64,000 bases of DNA from Methylotenera sp. (GTDB lineage: Bacteria; Pseudomonadota; Gammaproteobacteria; Burkholderiales; Methylophilaceae), in contig JAURWJ010000150.1 in assembly GCA_030655015.1 (NCBI GenBank), positions 21,028 through 85,027 on the forward strand, in the 5' to 3' direction. The position numbers were made by a program, and so were the translations under genes. A model generated the notes under the pieces. That model did no database searches. It worked only from the letters and a program-made list of their open reading frames with translations, and had not been told where the DNA came from. This document shows positions 20,954-32,623 of this stretch, in pieces; position 1 is the first letter of the stretch; every line of letters starts with the position of its first letter.

Positions 20954-22651
20954 TTGAGCGTAAATTCTTCAGTTGATGCCATATCAGCTGATCTTTCTGA
21001 GAATGTGGCCGTGCAAAACGCTACGTTACACAGAAAAATCGGTTGGCAGGGTGCATTTTGGGTGGCAAGTGGCGTTCCTGCACTTGTCTTGTTTTCAATC
21101 GGTGCAATTGCAGCAACGGTAGGTAAGCCGGCCTGGATGATTTGGGCTATTTCTATTACATTTGGTTTTATACAGGCCTTTACTTATGCTGAGATTGCAG
21201 GCTTGTTTCCACATAAATCGGGTGGCGCATCCGTTTATGGTTCAGTTGCATGGGTGAGATACAGTAAGTTTGTGGCACCTGTATCAGTATGGTGTAACTG
21301 GTTTGCTTGGTCTCCCGTACTAGCTATCGGGTCTGGGCTGGCAGCCGGCTATATGCTGAGTGCGCTGTTTGCGCCTGACGCAGTGATTAATACCTGGCAA
21401 ATTACGCTACTTGATTTAGGCGCGATTAAAGATGGTTTGTCGCTGAGAATTAACGCTACCTTTATCGTAGGTGCCGCGGTGCTGTTGTCTGTGTTTACGA
21501 TTCAGCATGGTGGTATTTTACGTTCAGCCAGAACCACGATGATTCTCGGTGTTATTGCACTGATTCCGCTGATGTTGATTGGTTTGGTGCCTTTATTAAC
21601 CGGTGATATTTCACAAGCCAACTTTTTTCCACTGGCACCGTTAGCGCATGATGATGTGGGTAATGTGATTGACGGCGTGTGGGGTATTGAGGGCTGGAAA
21701 CTTATGGCGGGTGGTCTGTTTATTGCGGCATGGTCGACTTATGGTTTTGAAACCGCAGTTTGTTATACACGTGAGTTCAAAAATCCGAAGACAGATACAT
21801 TTAAAGCTATCTTTTACTCAGGTTTGCTTTGTATTGCGGTATTTACGCTGGTACCTATCGCTTTTCAAAGTCATTTAGGTTTGGGTCACATGGTGAGTCC
21901 AGCTGTAGTGGATGCTGCGGGGGTTGTTACTTCGCCAGCAGTTTATGATGGCATGCTGGAAGCTTCAATTTATAGCGGTATGGGTGTGGCGGCAGCATTT
22001 TCTGACATTATAGGCGGCGGTGCATTTATTGCCAACGTGATGGTCATTATGATGGTGCTTGCATTAATTTTAGCTATCATGACTTCAATGGCGGGTTCTT
22101 CACGGACACTTTATCAGGCTTCAGTGGATGGTTGGTTGCCGAAATATTTGTCTACAGTGAATACGCACGGTGCACCTACCAGTGCTATGTGGACAGATCT
22201 TTGCTTTAACTTGGTTCTGTTGATGATGTCAGATTATGTATTCATCCTTGCAGCTTCAAACATTGGTTATATTATTTTTAACTTCCTTAACCTTAATTCT
22301 GGTTGGATCCATCGTATGGATAGACCTAATTGGGATCGCCCATACAAGGCGCCTACCATACTCTTGGCTTTAGGTGCAGTGCTAGGCTTTGCTAACTTAG
22401 CAATCATGGGCTTAGGTGCAAGTATTTGGGGCGAAGGAACATTAAAAACAGGGTTGATTTTTGCAGCACTGATTATTCCAGTGTTCATTTATCGTCACTA
22501 TGTTCAGGATAAAGGTAAATTTCCTGAGGCAATGTTAGAAGATATGCATATCAACACGCATGAAGACGGTGTTGCTAATCGTGCCGGTATTCTGCCCTAT
22601 ATAGCACTAGCCGCAGGAGTGGCGCTGGTTTGGTATATGAATAGTTTGTAG
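20954..22651 (+). CDS. APC-family amino acid/amine permease
   Basis: 565-aa 12-TM ORF with APC signatures, upstream of tmd; start could be slightly different. Confidence 0.8.
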   Translation: MSVNSSVDAISADLSENVAVQNATLHRKIGWQGAFWVASGVPALVLFSIGAIAATVGKPAWMIWAISITFGFIQAFTYAEIAGLFPHKSGGASVYGSVAWVRYSKFVAPVSVWCNWFAWSPVLAIGSGLAAGYMLSALFAPDAVINTWQITLLDLGAIKDGLSLRINATFIVGAAVLLSVFTIQHGGILRSARTTMILGVIALIPLMLIGLVPLLTGDISQANFFPLAPLAHDDVGNVIDGVWGIEGWKLMAGGLFIAAWSTYGFETAVCYTREFKNPKTDTFKAIFYSGLLCIAVFTLVPIAFQSHLGLGHMVSPAVVDAAGVVTSPAVYDGMLEASIYSGMGVAAAFSDIIGGGAFIANVMVIMMVLALILAIMTSMAGSSRTLYQASVDGWLPKYLSTVNTHGAPTSAMWTDLCFNLVLLMMSDYVFILAASNIGYIIFNFLNLNSGWIHRMDRPNWDRPYKAPTILLALGAVLGFANLAIMGLGASIWGEGTLKTGLIFAALIIPVFIYRHYVQDKGKFPEAMLEDMHINTHEDGVANRAGILPYIALAAGVALVWYMNSL

Positions 22652-22696
22652 TATCTGCGAATGCCTGAGCAGTCTCAGCAGGCTAGCTTGTACTAA

Positions 22697-22735
22697 TAAA
22701 AGCGGGAGAGGTATTTAATCCTCTCCCGCTTTTTT
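22697..22735 (+). terminator. Intrinsic terminator
   Basis: AAAAGCGGGAGAGG...CCTCTCCCGCTTTTTT. Confidence 0.9.
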
Positions 22736-22861
22736 GTGTCTTTTTGATACGTTTTCATGAATAACACTTTAGTAGTAAGCCATGAGGGTAATTGTTTGAA
22801 CAGGACATCCACATGAAAATAACACATCAGCAAAACTCATCAACATGACCCACCAACATAA

Positions 22862-25066
<2,205 letters not shown>

Positions 25067-25075
25067 TTAGTTTGA

Positions 25076-25109
25076 AAATGATCGCCACAAAATTACGTGG
25101 CGATCATTT
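25076..25109. terminator. Stem-loop after tmd (13-bp stem, no strong T-run)
   Basis: AAATGATCGCCAC-N8-GTGGCGATCATTT. Confidence 0.6.
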
Positions 25110-25127
25110 AAAGCTTGATAGTTATTG

Positions 25128-25556
25128 ATGACGTCTATGCAGATTGAAGTGGTGCAGTCTCTATGGAAAAGCGTTCTGCCATTGCGTGATGACGTAGCCC
25201 ACTTATTTTACAGGCGATTATTCGAAATTGAGCCTGAGTTGAGTGTGTTGTTTAAGGGCGATATGCAGGACAGTGTCAAAAAAATAATATTGACGCTTGA
25301 CCTTGCAATCCTGAATTTAGGGCAGTTGGAGAAGGTGATGCCGGTATTACAAGAGATGTCTAACCGTTATGTTCAATGTGGTATGAAAGTGGATAGCAAT
25401 GTTGTACGGAATACTTTGCTAGCAACGCTTGAGCAATGTTTGGGTGAGGCATTTACGGTGAGTCTGCGCAACGATTGGATCCAATCCTATGACTTGTTGC
25501 TTGGTGTAATGAAAGATGCTGTAACAGAAAAAGTTACTTATGGCTTTACGGATTAA
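25128..25556 (+). CDS. Globin-fold protein lacking the proximal histidine
   Basis: Aligns by eye with Vgb/Hmp globin domains; F8 region reads NRYVQCGM where the family has KHxxxG. Confidence 0.7.
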   Translation: MTSMQIEVVQSLWKSVLPLRDDVAHLFYRRLFEIEPELSVLFKGDMQDSVKKIILTLDLAILNLGQLEKVMPVLQEMSNRYVQCGMKVDSNVVRNTLLATLEQCLGEAFTVSLRNDWIQSYDLLLGVMKDAVTEKVTYGFTD

Positions 25557-25650
25557 TTTAGCTTCATCACTACTAAAGTGATGCCTACTTAAACGATAAG
25601 TCTGTACTTAAAGATTTAAATATAACTTAAATAAACAGCGAGCGACGCAA

Positions 25651-27777
25651 ATGAATAATCCTAGTGAAATTACCAGAGTCTTGTTTGAAAACTTTCAGCC
25701 ACAAACAATACACTTATTCTACGTAATTGGTTATGCAGCGATTGCGACTTTTATGTATGGTGTTTATGTCCAAATACGTAAGTACCGTCGTGGTAAACCC
25801 GATGTTTCATGGGGCGAGTTTTGCCAGCGTTTTGTGGACATGGTTAAAACGATGGCAACTCACCGCACGCTGGTGCGCCGAGATAAAAGTGCCGGTCGTG
25901 CACATGGCCTTATTTTCTTTGGCTTCGTGCTCCTGTTCATCGGCACGTCTATCATCACTTTAGAATACGATATTCTGGAGCCACTCTTTGGTGTTAAGTT
26001 CTGGTACGGTAATTTTTATCTACTATTCTCGCTGGTATTGGATTTGGCTGGTGCGGGTTTGATTATTGGTCTAATTTACATGATGTACCGCCGTAAATGG
26101 CTGCACCTGCCTAAACTGGATTACAAAAGGGTTGATAGGCAAGAGGGTGACCCTGACTTCGACCGTAGTCAATATCGTCGCGAAGACTGGGCATTTTTGT
26201 GGTCTTTCATACTGATCGGTATCACAGGCTTTATTTTAGAAGCGACACGTCTAGTATGGCTTAGTGGTCGTCCAACGGTGTGGGATTACCGTATGTGGTC
26301 GCCAGTGGGTGCTTTGTTGGCCCACGCCATGCAGGCTGTAGGGTTGACCGCAGAAGGCGCTGGTTCGCTACGCCCTAGTTTGTGGTGGTTTCATGGCTTA
26401 ATTTCACTGACATTTATCGCCTTTATTCCATACTCAAAAATTAAACATATCTTCACTGCGGCTGCATCACTGATGTTTAAGGATCCGCTTGCCGGCAAAA
26501 GATTACCTAGAGTACCTGATGACCAAAAAACCGCAGGATATAAACTCATTACAGATTTAACCTGGAAGAACTTGCTACATCTTGATGCATGTACCAAGTG
26601 TGGTCGTTGTCAGGAAGCTTGTCCGGCAAATGCTGTTGGTGCCCCATTGTCGCCTAGAGATGTGATTCTTTCACTTCGCGAATTTGCCAACCATGCCTTG
26701 AGTGCCAAGGAGCTGCCTAAGGAAGCTGAGCTGGATATTCATGGTAAAGATATTGGTCAAGTGTTCATGGAAACATTGTGGTCTTGCCGTACTTGTCTGG
26801 CTTGTGTCGAGATATGCCCGGTAGCAGTTGAGCATGTGCCTATTATTGTACAAATGCGCCGCAATCTGGTCGAGGCAGGCGAAATGGAGCCTTTGCTAGA
26901 AAAAACACTGCAAACTATTCATAAAACTGGCAATTCATTCGGTGAATCTAAACGCAAAAGAGCGAATTGGACTAAAGAGCTGCCCTTTGAAATTAAGGAT
27001 GCCCGCAAGGAGCCTGTGGATGTGTTGTGGTTTGTTGGAGACTACGCATCGTTTGATCCGCGTAATCAGAAGGTAACCCAGTCATTTGCACGATTGTTGC
27101 ATCATGCAGGCGTGAATTTCGGCCTGTTGTTTGAAGCAGAACTCAATGCTGGTAATGACGTGCGTCGAGTCGGTGAGGAGGGGCTTTACGAGCTGTTGGC
27201 ATCGTCTAATATCGGTACGATTCAATCTTGCGACTTTAAGTCTATCGTGACGACGGATCCACATTCCTTTAATACGATACGTAATGAATACCCGGACTTT
27301 GGCGGAACATTTGAGATTAATCACTACACGACCATGGTCAAGCAGTTAATAGAGAGTGGTCAGATCAAGCTCAAGAAGAAACTGGATTATCGCGTTACTT
27401 TTCATGATCCATGCCATTTAGGTCGATATAACAAAGGTTTTGATGCACCACGTGATGTACTGAAATTACTTGGTTGTGAATTGGTTGAAATGGCACGTAA
27501 TCGTGACAATTCGTTCTGTTGCGGTGCAGGTGGCGGTCGTATCTGGATACCTGATCCAGTAGGTATTGAGAAGCCATCGGCAAATCGTATGAAAGAGGCT
27601 GGTGTCATTGAAGGCTTGCAAGTGTTCGTGGTTTCTTGCCCTAAAGATCTGACCATGTTTGAAGATGCACTTAAGACTTCAGGATTTGAAGGTCAGTTTG
27701 TAGTCAAGGAGCTGATTGAGCTTATTGATGAATGCATTGAATACGAGGCTTGGGAAGACATCCCGCAGGCGGTTTGA
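25651..27777 (+). CDS. Membrane-bound Fe-S oxidoreductase (NarI-like plus HdrD-like), candidate ETF:quinone oxidoreductase (EMO type)
   Basis: N-terminal TM cytochrome-b-like region, two 4Fe-4S motifs (CTKCGRCQEACP, CRTCLACVEICP), CCG domain (CHLGRYN...FCCGAGGG); upstream of etfBA. Confidence 0.85.
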   Translation: MNNPSEITRVLFENFQPQTIHLFYVIGYAAIATFMYGVYVQIRKYRRGKPDVSWGEFCQRFVDMVKTMATHRTLVRRDKSAGRAHGLIFFGFVLLFIGTSIITLEYDILEPLFGVKFWYGNFYLLFSLVLDLAGAGLIIGLIYMMYRRKWLHLPKLDYKRVDRQEGDPDFDRSQYRREDWAFLWSFILIGITGFILEATRLVWLSGRPTVWDYRMWSPVGALLAHAMQAVGLTAEGAGSLRPSLWWFHGLISLTFIAFIPYSKIKHIFTAAASLMFKDPLAGKRLPRVPDDQKTAGYKLITDLTWKNLLHLDACTKCGRCQEACPANAVGAPLSPRDVILSLREFANHALSAKELPKEAELDIHGKDIGQVFMETLWSCRTCLACVEICPVAVEHVPIIVQMRRNLVEAGEMEPLLEKTLQTIHKTGNSFGESKRKRANWTKELPFEIKDARKEPVDVLWFVGDYASFDPRNQKVTQSFARLLHHAGVNFGLLFEAELNAGNDVRRVGEEGLYELLASSNIGTIQSCDFKSIVTTDPHSFNTIRNEYPDFGGTFEINHYTTMVKQLIESGQIKLKKKLDYRVTFHDPCHLGRYNKGFDAPRDVLKLLGCELVEMARNRDNSFCCGAGGGRIWIPDPVGIEKPSANRMKEAGVIEGLQVFVVSCPKDLTMFEDALKTSGFEGQFVVKELIELIDECIEYEAWEDIPQAV

Positions 27778-27779
27778 TA

Positions 27780-29213
27780 ATGAATATCCCCGACAATGTA
27801 GTCGATTTAGTGAAGCTGGCGATAGTAGCCGGGGATGTTTACAGTGCTGCAGCTGTTTATGAAGTAGCGACAGGGCTCGATAAAAAGCAGTTAGAAACGC
27901 GCTTGTTTGGTAAACGGCGTGATGCACTGCTACTGGCGAGATGGGAACACACGCCAACATCTGTGTTGCAGGCGCTTGCTAATAACACGGCTAATAATAT
28001 GGATAGTGCAGTGGTGGTGCGTTTGGATAAAAACCCTAATACTCCGTCTCATGCTTTGTCTAAGCTTTATGCAGATGGTGATAAAGGAGGTAAAGCAAGT
28101 TTAAGTTTGTCCGTGTTGATTGCACAGCATCGGCACACCCCGCTGAGTGTTTTGGAAAGCATTGCGAAATTTGATGATGATATGGAAAGTCTATTGGCTG
28201 TCAGCAAGAATCCGGTAGCAAATGCTGATGTACTCAGCATATTAATGGCGCGCATGGTTACTAGTCATAAATATGATTTGTTAAAAAAGAATGTAGCAGC
28301 TAACCCATCTGCGACCAGTGATTTACTTGAACAGATTTATTTTGATAGTGATGCATATACGCGTGCTGCAGTAATTGGTCATGTGAATTGCCCGCAGTCT
28401 TTGATTGTGCATGCTGTGAACGATGATGATGTGCTGGTAATGCGGCAGTTAGCGGCAGATAGCCGTGTCAGTGAAGTTGTTTTGGCTAGGCTGGCGGTAA
28501 GCAAAGATCATGCAGTGAGAGTCAGTGTCGCGGCAAATTTGGCAGTATCTAAAGTGCTGATCAGGCAGCTGATACATGATGATAGTGACGCGGTTAGGCG
28601 TGCAGTAGCGGCAAGATTGGATTTAACGGCCGCAAATGTTAAGTGCTTAATGAGTGATAGTGATCATTGGGTAAGGTTGTGGTTGGCGCGTAATCTGACA
28701 GTTTCGCGCAAGGTGTTGGAAAGGCTTGCGGTAGACCATCATGCTGATGTAAGGCGTGCGGTGGCCAGAAATCCAAGTTGCCCAATTGGTTTACTTAAAG
28801 TGTTGGCGAAAGATGAAATAGCCTGGGTACGTTCTGCTGTTGCTTATCAGCACAAATCACCTACGGCATTGATGCTTGCGCTGGCAGAAGAGTCGGATAT
28901 TGATGTGCTGAGTGGGGTGGCAAGCAACCCGCATACGCCACAACGTGTTTTACAAAGGTTAACTACCTCGACAGAGGCTGATGTAAGAAGAGGTGTGATT
29001 TTGAATCACAAGGCAGCACGTAACACTTTATTGCCTTTACTTGAAGATCCGTATTATCTGCATCGATTGATGTTGGTGGCTAGCACCAAGTTGAAAGATG
29101 AAGATAAATGGCATTTACACGAGGACCCTGACTTTCAGGTCAGGTTTGTAGTTTTTAGATGGTTTCTTAACAGGTTAAACAAAGTAATTGTGCAGCAAAT
29201 GGTAAGTCATTAG
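27780..29213 (+). CDS. LRV/HEAT-like repeat protein
   Basis: Repeated helical units of the type VRxxVAxNPxxPxxLLxxLAxD. Confidence 0.75.
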   Translation: MNIPDNVVDLVKLAIVAGDVYSAAAVYEVATGLDKKQLETRLFGKRRDALLLARWEHTPTSVLQALANNTANNMDSAVVVRLDKNPNTPSHALSKLYADGDKGGKASLSLSVLIAQHRHTPLSVLESIAKFDDDMESLLAVSKNPVANADVLSILMARMVTSHKYDLLKKNVAANPSATSDLLEQIYFDSDAYTRAAVIGHVNCPQSLIVHAVNDDDVLVMRQLAADSRVSEVVLARLAVSKDHAVRVSVAANLAVSKVLIRQLIHDDSDAVRRAVAARLDLTAANVKCLMSDSDHWVRLWLARNLTVSRKVLERLAVDHHADVRRAVARNPSCPIGLLKVLAKDEIAWVRSAVAYQHKSPTALMLALAEESDIDVLSGVASNPHTPQRVLQRLTTSTEADVRRGVILNHKAARNTLLPLLEDPYYLHRLMLVASTKLKDEDKWHLHEDPDFQVRFVVFRWFLNRLNKVIVQQMVSH

Positions 29214-29225
29214 GAGAACGAAAAA

Positions 29226-30020
29226 ATGAAGATATTGGTCGCAGTAAAGCAAGTGGCAGCATTAGATGAGGATTTTGAAATCCGCGCTGATGGTAAGGAT
29301 GTTGAGGAAGATTTTTTGCTATATGACCTTAATGAGTGGGATGATTTTTCCCTCGAAGAGGCCATGAAAATCAAAGAATCCAGCGATGTGGAGGTTGAAG
29401 TGGTTGTAGTTTCCATCGGTCCGGATCGTGTAGACGAAAGTCTGCGCAAGTGTCTGGCTAAGGGCGCGGATCGTGCAATCAGGGTTTGGGATGACAGCAT
29501 TGAAGGTTCTGATGCCATTGTCATTGGTCGAATTTTAGCGGAAGTTGTAAAAAAAGAAGCGCCAGATTTGGTGTTTGCCGGTGTGCAGTCTTCTGATCAG
29601 GCGTATGCATCAACAGGTATTTCTACAGCAGCCTATCTAAAATGGCCACATGCTGCAGTCGTGGCTGATTTTCAGTATAAGGTAGGTGACGGTAAAGCTG
29701 TTATTCGCCGCGAACTGGAAGGTGGCGTATTGCAGGAGGTTGAAATTACTTGCCCAGCTGTGCTGACCATACAATTAGGTATTAACAAACCTAGGTACGC
29801 ATCATTACGTGGTATCAAACAGGCCGCAGCTAAACCAATTGAAGAAATTTCTTTAGCGGATGTAGGATTGAGTGCCGCTGATGCAGGTGCCGGTAGTTCA
29901 ACATCACGCGTCCGTCGCATGTATATCCCGGCTAAGGGACGCGCGGAGATGATTGAAGGTACGATAGCCGAACAAGCCGCGAAGTTAATCCAAATTATCA
30001 ATGAATTTAAAGGAGTATAA
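29226..30020 (+). CDS. etfB: Electron transfer flavoprotein beta subunit
   Basis: MKILVAVKQV start; ETF-beta signature region; precedes etfA. Confidence 0.92.
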   Translation: MKILVAVKQVAALDEDFEIRADGKDVEEDFLLYDLNEWDDFSLEEAMKIKESSDVEVEVVVVSIGPDRVDESLRKCLAKGADRAIRVWDDSIEGSDAIVIGRILAEVVKKEAPDLVFAGVQSSDQAYASTGISTAAYLKWPHAAVVADFQYKVGDGKAVIRRELEGGVLQEVEITCPAVLTIQLGINKPRYASLRGIKQAAAKPIEEISLADVGLSAADAGAGSSTSRVRRMYIPAKGRAEMIEGTIAEQAAKLIQIINEFKGV

Positions 30021-30022
30021 AG

Positions 30023-30988
30023 ATGAGTACAATTTTGGTAATTGCGGAACATCGCCGCAATGAGTTGCGCCCTGTTACCCTAGAACTTATCTCTGCGGCG
30101 CAAGGGCTAAAGAAATCAGCTGACGACAAAGTGGTGGTGGCGGTCATTGGTAGTCAGGCTGACAGCTATGTGCCTGCTTTATCCGTGAACGGTGTGGATG
30201 AAGTTGTGGTGGTTAAGTCATCATCGGTGGATTTTGATCCTGATATTTTTGAAGCTGCGGTTTCAGCATTAATTGAATCAAAAAAATCAGCGGTAGTGCT
30301 TTTGCCACATACTGTTGATTCACTTGGTTATGCAGCAACGCTTGCGAGTAAGTCAAACCTTGGCTTTGCAACCGATGTATTTATTGCAGAATATCAAGGT
30401 GATGAGTTAGTCGCTACCCGTGGTGGCTATAATCAAAAGGTGAATGTAGAAGTCGATTTCCCAGGTAAAGATACTGTGGTAATGACCATGCGTGCCAGCG
30501 TATTTAAGCCGTTAGAAGGTACTGGCAGTCCGGTCGTGACTAACTTGGATGTTTCTTCAGTGCAATCACGCAGTCAAAATAAAGACTTTATCGAACTTGG
30601 TGGTGGTAACGATATCGACATTACAACCGTTGATTTCATTATGTCAATCGGACGTGGTATTGGTGAAGAGACCAATGTTGAGCAGTTCCGCGAACTGGCA
30701 GAAACAGCAGGCGCCACATTGTGTTGTTCACGTCCAATCGCAGATGCGGGCTGGCTGCCAAAATCAAGGCAGGTTGGGCAATCTGGTAAGGTCGTGGGTT
30801 CATGCAAACTCTACGTAGCCTTAGGGATTTCTGGCTCTATCCAGCATATGGCAGGTATGAAGCATGTACCAACTATTGTGGCTATTAATACGGATCCAAG
30901 TGCCTCCATATTTACTATCGCTAAATACGGCATTGTTGGTGATATATTTGAATTTGAAGAAGAGTTAAATAGTCAGTTGGCTGCATAA
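30023..30988 (+). CDS. etfA: Electron transfer flavoprotein alpha subunit
   Basis: SRPIADAGWLPKSRQVGQSGKVV and LYVALGISGSIQHMAGM FAD-binding motifs. Confidence 0.93.
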   Translation: MSTILVIAEHRRNELRPVTLELISAAQGLKKSADDKVVVAVIGSQADSYVPALSVNGVDEVVVVKSSSVDFDPDIFEAAVSALIESKKSAVVLLPHTVDSLGYAATLASKSNLGFATDVFIAEYQGDELVATRGGYNQKVNVEVDFPGKDTVVMTMRASVFKPLEGTGSPVVTNLDVSSVQSRSQNKDFIELGGGNDIDITTVDFIMSIGRGIGEETNVEQFRELAETAGATLCCSRPIADAGWLPKSRQVGQSGKVVGSCKLYVALGISGSIQHMAGMKHVPTIVAINTDPSASIFTIAKYGIVGDIFEFEEELNSQLAA

Positions 30989-31045
30989 AACTACGCAATA
31001 TAAACGTACGTGATGTAAGAATTCAGTAGGCAATATTTAATAATG

Positions 31046-31080
31046 GTGCAGGGTAAATATTCATATCCTGCACTGTTTTT
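31046..31080 (+). terminator. Intrinsic terminator after etfA
   Basis: GTGCAGG...CCTGCAC followed by TGTTTTT. Confidence 0.65.
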
Positions 31081-31110
31081 AATCTCCCCAGTTTTTAAAT
31101 TTGTCTTTGG

Positions 31111-31126
31111 TACTACCTTAGTAGTA
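31111..31126. promoter_or_regulatory. Candidate NarL-type 7-2-7 operator
   Basis: TACTACC-TT-AGTAGTA, about 98 bp upstream of the GcvT-like start. Confidence 0.5.
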
Positions 31127-31216
31127 CATCTTCATGGGAATTTTCAACATATTCCTGTTCCTATACTGTATGAGTAATGACTTATTAATCACTCTGACGT
31201 AGGGCTTGGCAAAATT

Positions 31217-32338
31217 ATGCGCAACTCAATTCTTAATGGCAGGCATATTGCACTTGGTTCCAAGCTGGATGGCGATACTTGGAATGATATGCCAGTGCCT
31301 TGGGCCTACAGTACTTGTGCTAATGATGAAGTTGTTTCTATACGTACTCATGCTGGTTTATTTGATGTTTCCGCACTTAATCTTGTCGATGTGGCAGGGG
31401 TTGATGCTGAGCGTGTGCTCAATACCTTGGTTGCAAAAGACATCACCAGACTCAAGGTAGGCACTGCCATCATTGCTGCAGAGCTAAATGAAGCCGGTGC
31501 TTTATGTGACGATATTATGATTATTCGCGTAGCTACGGATGTTTTTAAGGTTTCACATGGCAGTGGCAAAACCTTGAACAATTTACAGGCATTGGCAGCA
31601 GGTAAAAATATCAAGATTGAGCGAGATACCGATACACACGTAGTTTCGCTACAGGGACCAAAAGCGCTGGAGATTTTAGCGCCACATGTGGCTGTTAAAT
31701 TGGCAGGTTTACCCTACTTTAATTTTGTGAAAACCACTTTATTTGGTATTGATGTGACCATTGGACGCGGTGGGTATGCTGGCGAACGTGGCTACGAAGT
31801 ATATGGCGCTTCTAAAGACATGGTGACGTTGTGGGACAAACTTCTTGAAGTTGGTAAGCCACTTGGCGCAATCGCGGCTTCATGGAACTGTCTTGAGTTA
31901 ACCCGTGTTGAAGCTGCGTTGCAGTTTTTCCCGTTCGAAATGCCTGAGGGCGACACTACACCTTGGGAAGCCGGGTTGGGTTGGGCTGTGGATGTTGATA
32001 AAGAAGCCGATTATACAGGCAAGGCAGCAGTACTGAAGTCGCGCGGTTACGAGCGAGTTAAGCATATTGGGCTGGTTTGTAATAGTGATGTTGCTGTTGA
32101 AACCGGTGCAAAAATCATGAAAGATGGTGTTGAGGTTGGTGTGATTACGAGTAGTAGTTATAGCCGTTATTTAATGCGTTCATTGGCATTGGCGCATATC
32201 AAGCCAGAATATACCAATATTGGCACCGGCGTTGAAGTGGTAGGTAGCTTGAGTACTTGCAAAGCCAGAGTTGCACAAACGCCATTTTATGACCCGATGC
32301 GCTTACGCTCACATCCTGAAAAATTTAAAGGTCAATGA
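31217..32338 (+). CDS. GcvT-like folate-dependent aminomethyltransferase family protein
   Basis: GcvT fold motifs (HAGLFDVSALNLVDVAG, GYAGERGYEVY, E-x-G-LGWAVD); stand-alone, no gcvH/gcvP adjacent. Confidence 0.82.
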   Translation: MRNSILNGRHIALGSKLDGDTWNDMPVPWAYSTCANDEVVSIRTHAGLFDVSALNLVDVAGVDAERVLNTLVAKDITRLKVGTAIIAAELNEAGALCDDIMIIRVATDVFKVSHGSGKTLNNLQALAAGKNIKIERDTDTHVVSLQGPKALEILAPHVAVKLAGLPYFNFVKTTLFGIDVTIGRGGYAGERGYEVYGASKDMVTLWDKLLEVGKPLGAIAASWNCLELTRVEAALQFFPFEMPEGDTTPWEAGLGWAVDVDKEADYTGKAAVLKSRGYERVKHIGLVCNSDVAVETGAKIMKDGVEVGVITSSSYSRYLMRSLALAHIKPEYTNIGTGVEVVGSLSTCKARVAQTPFYDPMRLRSHPEKFKGQ

Positions 32339-32623
32339 AAATAAAGATCAATGTACGCTGGGCTAAACGTCTGTACTGCATACAAAAACTATGCATTCTG
32401 ATTTGATTGAATATAAGGGGATGACTAAATTTCATCCATTGATGGTTAATTGGCTTGCCAAATTTGATGATGGTGCCGTTTTAGATGTTTGCACTCAATC
32501 TGAATAAAAGTAGTATCAATTTCATTCAGTTAGACATTGTTGCGTATGGGGAGTTAATTATTGTGTTGCAGTTATTTAATATGAAGAATTTGTAATTAAT
32601 TTTAATCAACTAAAGGGGTTTAC

